Source of the DNA: Terriglobia bacterium
GTDB taxonomy: Bacteria; Acidobacteriota; Terriglobia; Bryobacterales; Bryobacteraceae
Length of the DNA stretch: 64,000 bases
Direction of reading: 5' to 3'
Assembly (NCBI GenBank): GCA_020073145.1
Contig: JAIQFS010000018.1
Coordinates: forward strand, 1 to 64,000
Below the pieces are notes generated by a model. That model was given only the letters and a program-made list of their open reading frames with translations. It did not search any database and was not told where the DNA came from. Of this stretch, positions 23,669 to 32,002 are shown one piece after another (the stretch's first letter is position 1; every line of letters starts with the position of its first letter). Both the position numbers and the translations under genes were made by a program.

Positions 23669-26600
23669 TTGACTAGTTCACCCGCCACCACGCGCCCGAA
23701 AGTTACGATTGACGGCAACGAAGCGGCTGCCTACGTCGCCCACCAGATCAACGAGGTCATCGCGATCTATCCCATCACGCCCTCATCCAACATGGGCGAA
23801 TGGGCCGACCAGTGGTCCGCCGAGCACAAGCCCAACATCTGGGGCACCGTGCCCACGGTGATCGAGATGCAGAGCGAGGGAGGCGCAGCCGGCGCGCTCC
23901 ACGGCGCCCTGCAAGCCGGCTCGCTTTCGACCACGTTTACCGCGGCCCAAGGCCTGCTGTTGATGATCCCGAACATGTACAAGATCGCCGGCGAGTTGAG
24001 CCCCACGGTGTTCCACATCGCGGCGCGCTCGCTGGCCATCCATGCGCTTTCCATTTTCGGCGATCACAGCGACGTCATGGCCGCCCGCTCCACCGGCTTC
24101 GGCATGCTGGCCTCCAACTCCATTCAAGAGGTGATGGACTCCGCGCTCATCGCACAGGCCGCCAGCTTGGAATCGCGCGTCCCGTTTCTGCACTTCTTCG
24201 ACGGCTTCCGCACCTCGCACGAGGTCGCCAAAGTCGAGCAGCTGACGGTGCAGGACCTCCGCGCCATGATCGATGACGACCTGGTGCGCGCCCACCGCGC
24301 CCGGGCCCTCTCCCCCGACCACCCGGTGATCCGCGGCACGGCGCAGAACCCCGACGTCTACTTCCAGGCGCGCGAGGCCAGTAACCCGTTCTATCTGGCC
24401 ACGCCGACGATCGTGCAGAACGCCATGGACAAGTTCGCCAAACTGGTGGGCCGCCAGTATCACCTGTTCGATTACGTGGGCGCCCCGGATGCCGAGCGCG
24501 TCCTGATCTTGATGGGTTCCGGCGCCGAAGTGACACACGAGACCGTGGAAGCCCTCGTCGCCACAGGTGAAAAGGTCGGCGTTCTCAAAGTCCGCCTGTA
24601 CCGCCCCTTCTCCATCCCGGACTTTCTCAAAGCTCTCCCCGCCTCGACCAAGTCCATCGCGGTTCTCGACCGCACCAAGGAGCCGGGCGCCACGGGCGAG
24701 CCGCTCTATTGCGACGTAGTCACGGCGCTCGCCGAATCGGGCGTCAGCAAGAAAGTAGTGGGCGGCCGCTACGGGCTCTCCTCCAAGGAATTCACGCCCG
24801 CCATGGTGAAAGGCGTGTTCGACGAGCTGAAGAAGAAGACTCCGATGAATCACTTCACCATCGGCATCAAGGACGACGTCACCCACACCAGCCTGGACTA
24901 CGATCCCGAGTTTTCGACCGAAGTTCCCGGGACTGTGCGCGCGCTGTTCTATGGACTCGGCGCAGACGGCACGGTCGGCGCCAACAAAAATTCCATCAAG
25001 ATCATTGGCGAAGAGACCGGCAACTTCGCGCAGGGCTACTTCGTCTACGATTCGAAGAAGTCCGGGGCCATCACCGTCTCGCACCTGCGCTTCGGGCCTC
25101 GGCCGCTGCACTCCAGCTACCTGATTACCAAGGCCAACTTCGTGGCTTGCCACCAGTTCTCTTTCCTGGAGCGCGTCGACATGCTCAAGGCCGCCGAGCC
25201 CGGCGCCACCTTCCTGCTCAACAGCCCGTACGGCCCGGACGAGGTGTGGGATCACCTGCCCCGGACGGTGCAACAGCAGATTCTCGACAAGAAACTGAAG
25301 TTCTACACGATCGACGGTTACGAGGTGGCCAAGCAGACCGGCATGGGCGCGCGCATCAACACCATCATGCAGACCTGCTTTTTCGCCATCAGCGGCGTGC
25401 TGCCGCGCGAGGAAGCTATCGCGGCCATCAAGCACACCATCGAGAAGACCTACGGCAAGCGCGGCGAGAGCGTGGTGCGGAAGAACTACGCCGCCGTGGA
25501 CGCAGCACTCAGCCATCTCCACGAAGTCAAGGTCCCGGGAAAGATCACGGCGCTGTTCGACATCCGGCCGCCGGTCCCCGCCGCCGCGCCCGAGTTCGTG
25601 CAGAAAGTCACGGCCAAGATCATCACCGGCGAAGGCGACGACCTGCCGGTCAGCGCCATGCCGGTGGACGGCACTTTCCCCTCGGCCACTGCGCAGTGGG
25701 AGAAGCGCAACATCGCGCTCGAAATTCCCGTGTGGGACGAAGAGCTGTGCATCCAGTGCGGCAAGTGCATCCTGGTGTGCCCGCACGGCGTAATCCGGGC
25801 GAAGGTCTACGACGAGAAATACCTGGCCGGCGCGCCCCCCACGTTCAAAGCCGTCCCTGCGCGTTGGAAGGAGATGAAGGAGAAGAAGTACACCCTGCAG
25901 GTGGCGCCCGAGGACTGCACCGGCTGCACCCTGTGCGTGGAGTTCTGCCCGGTCAAAAGCAAGAGCGAAGTGAAGCACCGCGCCATCAATATGGTGGCGC
26001 AGCCGCCGCTGCGCGAACCCGAAGCCGCCAACTGGGAGTTCTTCCTCAAGATTCCGGAAACCGACCGCCAGTCGCTCTCTCTGACCCAAGTGAAGGACGT
26101 GCAATTGCTGCGGCCGCTGTTCGAGTTCTCCGGCGCCTGCTCCGGCTGCGGCGAAACGCCGTACGTCAAGCTGATGACGCAGCTGTTCGGCGACCGCGCC
26201 TTGATTGCCAACGCCACCGGCTGCTCCTCGATTTATGGCGGCAACCTGCCGACAACCCCTTATTGCACGAACGCCGACGGACGCGGCCCCACGTGGTCGA
26301 ACTCGCTGTTTGAAGACAACGCCGAGTTCGGCCTGGGCCTGCGCCTGGCGGTGGACGCGCAAAACGATTACGCCCGCGTGCTCGTGGCGCGGCTCAGCTC
26401 CGTCCTCGGCGACGACCTGGCGCAAGCCCTCCTTCACGCCGATCAGACCACCGAGGCCGGCATCTTCGCGCAGCGCGAGCGCGTGGGCGTCTTGAAACAG
26501 AAACTCGGCGGGCTGCGCACCGCCGAGGCGCGCGACCTGCTGAGCGTCGCCGACATGCTGGTCAAAAAGAGCGTGTGGATCGTCGGCGGTGACGGCTGGG

Positions 26601-27232
26601 CCTACGACATCGGCTACGGCGGCCTGGACCATGTGCTCTCCACCGGGCGCAACGTCAATTTGCTGGTGCTCGATACCGAAGTCTATTCGAACACCGGCGG
26701 TCAGGCCTCCAAATCCACGCCGCGCGCGGCCGTGGCCAAGTTCGCCGCTGGCGGCAAGCCAACCGGCAAAAAGGACCTCGGCCTCATGGCCATGAGCTAC
26801 GGCACGGCCTACGTGGCGCACATTGCCATGGGCGCCGGCGACATGCAGACCGTGAAGGCGTTTTTGGAAGCCGAGGCCTTTGACGGGCCGTCGCTCCTCA
26901 TCGCCTACAGCCATTGCATCGCGCACGGTTACGACCTGGAGCACGGCATGGATCAGCAGAAGGCCGCGGTCAATTCCGGCTACTGGCCGCTGTTCCGCTA
27001 CAACCCGGCGCTCTCGGCCCAGGGCAAGAACCCCTTCCTGCTCGATTCCCGCCCACCCACCCTGGCCTTGAAAGACTACGCCTACAACGAAACTCGTTAC
27101 ACCATGCTCGCCAAAAGCGATCCCGAGCAAGCCAAGAAACTGCTGGCCCTGGCGGAACAGGACGTGGCCAGCCGCTGGAAGCTGTATGACTATTGGGCCC
27201 ACATGCCCGTCAACGGGGGAGAGAAAAAATGA
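23669..27232 (+). CDS. nifJ: Pyruvate:ferredoxin (flavodoxin) oxidoreductase
   Basis: A 1187-residue homodimer-type enzyme converting pyruvate and CoA to acetyl-CoA with reduced ferredoxin. The TTG start at 23669 is preceded by AAGGAGGGG six bases away; an in-frame TTG at 23648 lacks a site. Domains in order: pyruvate-binding domain (VTIDGNEAAAYVAHQINEVI), transketolase-like domains, an insertion with two [4Fe-4S] motifs (CIQCGKCILVCPHG and CTGCTLCVEFCP), then the TPP domain (SGACSGCGETPYVKLMTQLFG; GGDGWAYDIGYGG; NTGGQASKSTPR). Nothing is missing. Its presence suggests anaerobic or microaerobic capacity. It is coupled by an ATGA overlap to the next gene. Confidence 0.96.
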   Translation: MTSSPATTRPKVTIDGNEAAAYVAHQINEVIAIYPITPSSNMGEWADQWSAEHKPNIWGTVPTVIEMQSEGGAAGALHGALQAGSLSTTFTAAQGLLLMIPNMYKIAGELSPTVFHIAARSLAIHALSIFGDHSDVMAARSTGFGMLASNSIQEVMDSALIAQAASLESRVPFLHFFDGFRTSHEVAKVEQLTVQDLRAMIDDDLVRAHRARALSPDHPVIRGTAQNPDVYFQAREASNPFYLATPTIVQNAMDKFAKLVGRQYHLFDYVGAPDAERVLILMGSGAEVTHETVEALVATGEKVGVLKVRLYRPFSIPDFLKALPASTKSIAVLDRTKEPGATGEPLYCDVVTALAESGVSKKVVGGRYGLSSKEFTPAMVKGVFDELKKKTPMNHFTIGIKDDVTHTSLDYDPEFSTEVPGTVRALFYGLGADGTVGANKNSIKIIGEETGNFAQGYFVYDSKKSGAITVSHLRFGPRPLHSSYLITKANFVACHQFSFLERVDMLKAAEPGATFLLNSPYGPDEVWDHLPRTVQQQILDKKLKFYTIDGYEVAKQTGMGARINTIMQTCFFAISGVLPREEAIAAIKHTIEKTYGKRGESVVRKNYAAVDAALSHLHEVKVPGKITALFDIRPPVPAAAPEFVQKVTAKIITGEGDDLPVSAMPVDGTFPSATAQWEKRNIALEIPVWDEELCIQCGKCILVCPHGVIRAKVYDEKYLAGAPPTFKAVPARWKEMKEKKYTLQVAPEDCTGCTLCVEFCPVKSKSEVKHRAINMVAQPPLREPEAANWEFFLKIPETDRQSLSLTQVKDVQLLRPLFEFSGACSGCGETPYVKLMTQLFGDRALIANATGCSSIYGGNLPTTPYCTNADGRGPTWSNSLFEDNAEFGLGLRLAVDAQNDYARVLVARLSSVLGDDLAQALLHADQTTEAGIFAQRERVGVLKQKLGGLRTAEARDLLSVADMLVKKSVWIVGGDGWAYDIGYGGLDHVLSTGRNVNLLVLDTEVYSNTGGQASKSTPRAAVAKFAAGGKPTGKKDLGLMAMSYGTAYVAHIAMGAGDMQTVKAFLEAEAFDGPSLLIAYSHCIAHGYDLEHGMDQQKAAVNSGYWPLFRYNPALSAQGKNPFLLDSRPPTLALKDYAYNETRYTMLAKSDPEQAKKLLALAEQDVASRWKLYDYWAHMPVNGGEKK

Positions 27233-28245
27233 TCGACCTATCCAAGACCATTGATCTGTCGACGACGTATCTGGGGTTGAAATTGAAAAATCCGCTGGTG
27301 GCTTCCGCCTCGCCGATGTGCGAGGACGTGGGCAACATCCGCCGCATGGAGGATGCCGGCGCCGGCGCGGTCGTGCTGCATTCGTTGTTCGAAGAACAGA
27401 TCGAAATCGAGAACGACGATCTCGACCGCTTCCTGACCGAGGGCTCCGAGCGTTCCCCCGAAGCCGTGACCCACTTCCCCGAGTTGACCAGCCGCGTCCT
27501 CGGCCCGGAAGGATACCTGGAACACCTCCGGAAATGCAAGAAGGCGATCAAGATTCCGGTGATCGCCAGCCTCAACGGTTCCAGCCGGGGCGGGTGGATG
27601 AGTTACGCCAAACAGATCCAGCAGGCCGGCGCCGACGCCCTCGAGCTCAACATCTATTACATCCCCGTGGACCCTCATGTGACCGGCGAACAGGTCGAAC
27701 TGAACTACGTCGAGCTGGTCAAAGCCATCAAAACCGAGGTGAAGCTGCCGGTGGCCGTGAAACTCGGCCCCCACTTCAGCTCCATGGCCAACATGGCCCA
27801 GAAACTGGACGCCGCCGGCGCCAATGCGTTGGTGTTGTTCAACCGCTTCTATCAGCCCGACTACGACCTGGAAGCCCTCGAAGTGGTGCCCAACCTCATC
27901 CTGAGCAGCTCCCACGAACTCTTGCTGCGTCTGCACTGGATCGCGGTGCTCTACGGCCAGATCAAAGCCGACCTGGCGCTCACGGGCGGCATCCACACCG
28001 CCACCGACGTGGTCAAAGCCATGATGGCCGGCTCCAAAGTAGCAATGATGACCTCGGCGCTACTGAAGCGTGGCATCAACTACCTCGACACGCTCGCCAC
28101 CGAGCTGCTCATCTGGATGGGCGAGCACGAATACGACTCCATACAGCAGATGCAAGGCAGCATGAGCCGCAACGCCGTCCCGCAGCCCGCCGCCTTCGAG
28201 CGCGCCAATTACATGAAGGTGCTGGGCTCGTACGCCATGCGGTGA
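27229..28245 (+). CDS. Dihydroorotate-dehydrogenase-like FMN protein
   Basis: A 338-residue TIM-barrel flavoprotein starting at 27229 (ATGA overlap with nifJ, GGGGGAGA upstream). DLSTTYLGLKLKNPLVASAS is the DHOD-type N-terminus, PVIASLNGSSRGGW the FMN-binding strand and LALTGGIHTATDVVKAMMAG the phosphate-binding end. It is annotated in many genomes as a dihydroorotate dehydrogenase-like protein next to pyruvate:ferredoxin oxidoreductase. This linkage suggests a redox role with ferredoxin rather than pyrimidine synthesis; that is inference. Confidence 0.82.
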   Translation: MIDLSKTIDLSTTYLGLKLKNPLVASASPMCEDVGNIRRMEDAGAGAVVLHSLFEEQIEIENDDLDRFLTEGSERSPEAVTHFPELTSRVLGPEGYLEHLRKCKKAIKIPVIASLNGSSRGGWMSYAKQIQQAGADALELNIYYIPVDPHVTGEQVELNYVELVKAIKTEVKLPVAVKLGPHFSSMANMAQKLDAAGANALVLFNRFYQPDYDLEALEVVPNLILSSSHELLLRLHWIAVLYGQIKADLALTGGIHTATDVVKAMMAGSKVAMMTSALLKRGINYLDTLATELLIWMGEHEYDSIQQMQGSMSRNAVPQPAAFERANYMKVLGSYAMR

Positions 28246-28326
28246 GGCACGGAATCGCCCGGAGCGCCACGCGAACGTCCGCGCCCCCCGGGACCGCCCC
28301 CCTGCCCATCGCTTATCCTGGGGACG

Positions 28327-28503
28327 ATGGAGTACTTCTTCGCGTGCCCCTATTGCTGGGAACGGATTTCCATGGTGCTCGACACCTCGGTCAAATCGCA
28401 GACCTATGTCGAAGACTGCGAGGTGTGCTGCCATCCGATCGAGGTCCGCTACTCCGCTGAGGATGACGCGGTGCGCGACTTTGAAGCCCGCGCCCTCGAG
28501 TGA
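28327..28503 (+). CDS. CPXCG-type cysteine-rich small protein
   Basis: A 58-residue protein: MEYFFACPYCWERISMVLD, followed by a second cysteine pair in EDCEVCCHPIEV and an acidic tail. Two C-x2-C pairs point to a zinc ribbon. It matches the small CPXCG motif-containing protein family of unknown function. It lies 81 bases after the DHOD-like gene and 88 before the DUF1003 gene. Confidence 0.75.
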   Translation: MEYFFACPYCWERISMVLDTSVKSQTYVEDCEVCCHPIEVRYSAEDDAVRDFEARALE

Positions 28504-28591
28504 ACGGAACTTCGGAGCGCCCCTTGTCCCTCCGCGCCCCTCTGTGGAATTCTAGGGTAGAAGCGCCATTCCTACCCGACGAGGTGACTCC

Positions 28592-29440
28592 ATGCCCTGC
28601 AACCCCGACGTGCTCAAGCAGGTTCCGCTGTTTGCTCTGCTGGACGACGAAGAAGCCGCCGTGCTCGCCGGCCAAGTCGAGCTCAAGACGTTCGCGCCGC
28701 GCCAGCGCATCTACAAAATGGGCGATGCCTCCAGCCGCGCCTACATTCTCGTTTCCGGGGCAGTGCGCGTCACCACCGTCGACGAAGACCAGCAGGAAAT
28801 CGTGGTCGATCAGCCGGGGCCTGGCGAGTTCTTCGGATTTGCTTCCCTGCTCGACCAGACCCCGCACCAGACCGGCGCCCTGGCCGTGGAAGAGACCGAG
28901 TGCATCGAGGTCGACCGCCACGATATCTCCGTCCTGCTCGAACGCAAGCCCATGGCGGGAATGGATATGCTGGCTGTGCTCGGCCGCCAGTTTCATGCCT
29001 CGCAGCAATTGGTCCGCTTGCGCTCAGCACGCAATCCGAACGAGGTCATCGAATCGGAGACCACCACCGGCGAACGCGTCGCCGACGCCGTGGCGCGGTT
29101 TGGCGGATCCTGGGCATTCATCATTACGTTTGGAGTCGTGCTGATGGTGTACACCTGGCTGAACGTAGCGTTGGGGCGGTCCGCCTGGGATCCCTACCCG
29201 TTCATCCTGCTGAACCTCTTTCTCTCCATGCTGGCCGCCATCCAGGCCCCGGTGATTATGATGAGCCAAAACCGCCAGGACGCCAAGGACCGGCTGCGCG
29301 GCGAATTGGATTACCAGGTCAATCGTCGGGCCGAGTCCGAGATCCAAGGTCTGGCGCGCAAGTTAAACCTGCTGGGGGACAAACTGGGCGACATCGAAGA
29401 CCTTCTGCGGCCCAAACTGCCGGCTGGTGGACAACGCTAA
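28592..29440 (+). CDS. Cyclic-nucleotide-binding domain fused to DUF1003 membrane domain
   Basis: A 282-residue protein preceded by GAGGTGA. Residues ~8-125 form a cNMP-binding beta-roll (VPLFALLDDEEAAVLAG, RIYKMGDASSRAYILVSG and PGEFFGFASLLD). From ~150 comes the DUF1003 module: GERVADAVARFGGSWAFIIT, two membrane segments with WDPYPFILLNLFLSMLAAIQAP between them, MMSQNRQDAKDRLR, and a C-terminal coil (EIQGLARKLNLLGDKLGDIE). The sensory domain is cytoplasmic. It may switch an ion or small-solute path or a membrane complex, but no function is established for DUF1003. Confidence 0.82.
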   Translation: MPCNPDVLKQVPLFALLDDEEAAVLAGQVELKTFAPRQRIYKMGDASSRAYILVSGAVRVTTVDEDQQEIVVDQPGPGEFFGFASLLDQTPHQTGALAVEETECIEVDRHDISVLLERKPMAGMDMLAVLGRQFHASQQLVRLRSARNPNEVIESETTTGERVADAVARFGGSWAFIITFGVVLMVYTWLNVALGRSAWDPYPFILLNLFLSMLAAIQAPVIMMSQNRQDAKDRLRGELDYQVNRRAESEIQGLARKLNLLGDKLGDIEDLLRPKLPAGGQR

Positions 29441-29796
29441 CCACCACCCCCGTTCTTTACAGAACTTTTGCGTCGCCTCCACCTTCGCCCCGGCCTTCCG
29501 GCTTACGATGCAATCATGGAACGACAAAGCGCAGCTTGGGGATCCTAGGACGCAAAACGCGGCAGCACCGCGCCGGCGTCCGGGATACGTACGAAAACGG
29601 ACACAGCCTTCCCCGGTGATGCGGCGGCGGGCTACAGAATCATCAATAGAATCATCAGAATCGCAAATCCCGCCTTCCGCGGTGCATCCTTCCCGTGGTT
29701 CGCAGAAATTCTCCAACGGAACGGCTCCACAAATTTTGGTTGGGATGAAACTAACACCGCCGGGCCCTCGTACGTCTATTCAGAGTAGAGAGAAGC
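29441..29796. other. Intergenic region, no gene seen
   Basis: About 356 bases between the DUF1003 gene and the small gene at 29797. Frames on both strands lack similarity and plausible starts. A short direct repeat (AGAATCATCA, twice near 29635-29660) is the only visible structure. It is somewhat less GC-rich before 29797, as expected for a promoter. Confidence 0.4.
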
Positions 29797-30096
29797 ATGT
29801 CGACGCAGATTCAACCAGATACGGGCGAGAGGGACCCAGGCAAGCTGGCCGGACTCCGGGCCAGAACCGATCGTGATCTGGCCGCGCTCCTCCACCGGAT
29901 GCTGGACCGCGGTTTTGCATTGGCCAGTCAAGCCGAATACCCTGATGCCGAGGCCGTTTACGCCCGGATTGCTCGTCTGCTGCCCTTGGCCAGCAGTGTG
30001 GAAACTCCGGAATTCACGACTCTGCGGCCGCGCCTCCACGACCTGCGGGCATACCTGGATGAGGTGACTTTGGCCGGCGCCTGTCTCGCCAGCTAG
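29797..30096 (+). CDS. Small hypothetical helical protein
   Basis: A 99-residue protein with AGAGAGAAGC upstream. It is mostly helical (LAALLHRMLDRGFALASQAEYPDAEAVYARIARLLPL), with a repeat-like helix pair reminiscent of a single TPR-type hairpin. No family is recognised. Its end overlaps the convergent phosphatase gene by four bases. Confidence 0.5.
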   Translation: MSTQIQPDTGERDPGKLAGLRARTDRDLAALLHRMLDRGFALASQAEYPDAEAVYARIARLLPLASSVETPEFTTLRPRLHDLRAYLDEVTLAGACLAS

Positions 30097-30902
30097 CGCG
30101 AGGCCAGTGCCGCGCCTGCGTTCCGCCCGGAGGCCTCTGACCGCTGGGAGAAGAAGGAAAACCAGCTCTTCTTCCGGCCGCGCGACCGCACCCGCGTCAA
30201 CGGGATTCCATCCAACGCAGACTGCGGATTGTCGATGAACAGGCGGCGCGCCATATCGCCCCCATAGTGTTCTTCCACGTATTGCCAGGCCGGCTTCAGA
30301 TCCGTGGTCCGATGTTTAAGGTCATGGGCGTCGCTGGCCAGGAAGTGCACCAGGCGGCGCTCCATCAAAGTATGGCTGAATTCCTTGGCGTGGGTACCGA
30401 ACAAGCCGAGTAGCGATTGCGCCGTCACCTGCAGACAGCATCCCTGCTCCACCCACGCTTCCAGGTCTTCGATTTTCTTCTGGAGCAGCCGGTTGCGTTC
30501 GGGATGCGTCACGATAGGACAGATCCCGGCGTTGCGCATCGCGGTAAAGATCTCGCCGGTGGTTTTGGGGATGAAGCCATCGGAGAATTCCACCAGCAAA
30601 TAGCCTCGATGGTTGATTGAGTATTTGCCCGGCGCGCGCAGGGCGTCGTCGATGTTTTCGGGCGTGAGGTGAAAATCGCAGCCGTAATGGATGCGAACCA
30701 CGTCGCCCGCGGCTTCCTGCAATTCGGCGATCCGGCGCTCGACATCGGCCGGGTCGAAGGCGAACTGCATATTGGCATGAGGCGTTGCGACGATGTCGGT
30801 CGTGCCGAAGGCCGCCGCCATCCGGAGCATGGCGATCGATTCCTCCATCGCTGAAGAACCATCGTCCAGGCCGGGCAAAATGTGGCTATGAATATCGATC
30901 AT
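30093..30902 (-). CDS. CpsB/CapC-type PHP-domain tyrosine phosphatase
   Basis: A 269-residue metal-dependent phosphatase. IDIHSHILPGLDDGS provides the first metal-binding histidines, TPHANMQFAFD and YGCDFHLTPEN the next, and PIVTHPERN and LASDAHDLKHR the last, all typical of CpsB/YwqE. These enzymes dephosphorylate the tyrosine cluster of the bacterial tyrosine kinase that controls polysaccharide chain length. The kinase at 37701-39926 is the obvious partner. It is the last gene of a minus-strand operon and abuts the J-domain gene. A basic tail (SRGRKKSWFSFFSQR) follows the enzyme domain. Confidence 0.88.
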   Translation of the reverse strand: MIDIHSHILPGLDDGSSAMEESIAMLRMAAAFGTTDIVATPHANMQFAFDPADVERRIAELQEAAGDVVRIHYGCDFHLTPENIDDALRAPGKYSINHRGYLLVEFSDGFIPKTTGEIFTAMRNAGICPIVTHPERNRLLQKKIEDLEAWVEQGCCLQVTAQSLLGLFGTHAKEFSHTLMERRLVHFLASDAHDLKHRTTDLKPAWQYVEEHYGGDMARRLFIDNPQSALDGIPLTRVRSRGRKKSWFSFFSQRSEASGRNAGAALASR

Positions 30903-32002
30903 CAGGGCTCCCGTTGACGCACGAGTTGGGCCGTACCGGATGCAAGGTTCAGGTCGGCGCTGAGTTGGCTGGCGATCCAGCTCACTTCGAGCCGATCGCG
31001 CGAAATGAGCCGCAAAGTAACCTTGCCGCGAGACTCGCCCGGACCCGTCCAGGCAAGTTGGGCGACGGGAATTTTGCCGGCGCCTTCGAACCGAAAGGCC
31101 ACTTCCGGCGAGATCGCTTGGTCCGTAATCCGATACAGCGCGCGGTAGCGGCCGCGAACCGTACCCGCTCCTTCGGCAAGCCGGAGCTCGATGTATTGGG
31201 GGAGATACGTGCCTTTCGCGGCCGTGGGATGGGGCAGCGGCACGTAATACCAGTTGCCCGCAAACTGGGAAGGCGCGGGGCCGGTACGCTCGCTCATCGC
31301 CGGTTCCATACGCGCTAGCGGCGTCACCGGATTCACGTCTGGCTCTGCGAATTGCAGCGCGGCTGCCGGTGGTTCGGGAATGGAGGGCTCCCGGGACTGG
31401 GGCCGCGCCCGCACAGCCAGTTCCTCCACCATTCGCAGATTCTCGGCGCGAAGAGATTGCAGGTCCCGCTGGGAAGCATTAAACCGCGCCAGCAGACTCT
31501 CCTCGTCCGGCCCGGCGGCGGCCAACGGCCCGGCTGCCGCCACGGCCGCGCGAGCGCTGCCGTGTGCCGTGGAGGTTGAATTCTGTCCGGTGTCCAGCGC
31601 CGCGGCGGGCAGGACTTCTCGAAAACCACCGCCGTAATACAGAAGCGCCGCGAAAAATGCGATCACAACGGCCACGGGCGGAAGCCAGGCACATAAGCCG
31701 ATGGCCCATGGGCGCACCCAGCGTCGCTCGACCGGCGCCGGAACCACGGTGCGCTCCGGCGGACGCACCGAACGGACCGCGGGAGGCCCCTGCAGCTGGA
31801 CGTTGTATCGACGCCGCTCCTCGGGATTGCAGAGCAGGCCGAGGATCCCGTTCAGCCGCTTCATCTGCAACTCGGCCAGATGGTTCATCGCGGCATCCGT
31901 AAACTGATCGGGATGCAATAACCGCGCCAAGGTCTTATAGGCGTGCCGGATTTCCTCGGCGGACGCCCCCGGCGAAACCCCCAACTCTTCGTAATAATTC
32001 AT
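30902..32002 (-). CDS. Membrane-anchored J-domain protein
   Basis: A 366-residue protein starting at 32002 (TGATG junction with the ligase gene); the longer frame upstream lies in that gene. Residues 1-67 are a J domain with intact HPD (residues 30-32: LLHPDQF), so it should stimulate an Hsp70/DnaK ATPase. One membrane segment (~99-124, GLCAWLPPVAVVIAFFAALLYYGG) follows, then a coil (ESLLARFNASQRDLQSLRAE) and a C-terminal beta domain (~245-366: FAGNWYYVPLPHPTAAKGTY, VRGRYRALYRITDQ). Topology puts the J domain in the cytoplasm and the tail outside. It may assist assembly of the polysaccharide export complex. Confidence 0.75.
   Translation of the reverse strand: MNYYEELGVSPGASAEEIRHAYKTLARLLHPDQFTDAAMNHLAELQMKRLNGILGLLCNPEERRRYNVQLQGPPAVRSVRPPERTVVPAPVERRWVRPWAIGLCAWLPPVAVVIAFFAALLYYGGGFREVLPAAALDTGQNSTSTAHGSARAAVAAAGPLAAAGPDEESLLARFNASQRDLQSLRAENLRMVEELAVRARPQSREPSIPEPPAAALQFAEPDVNPVTPLARMEPAMSERTGPAPSQFAGNWYYVPLPHPTAAKGTYLPQYIELRLAEGAGTVRGRYRALYRITDQAISPEVAFRFEGAGKIPVAQLAWTGPGESRGKVTLRLISRDRLEVSWIASQLSADLNLASGTAQLVRQREP

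Noticed and set aside
23783-27202. A 1139-codon open frame on the minus strand
   Set aside because: It is the exact shadow of nifJ, whose domains and cofactor motifs are all on the plus strand; high GC keeps antisense frames open.
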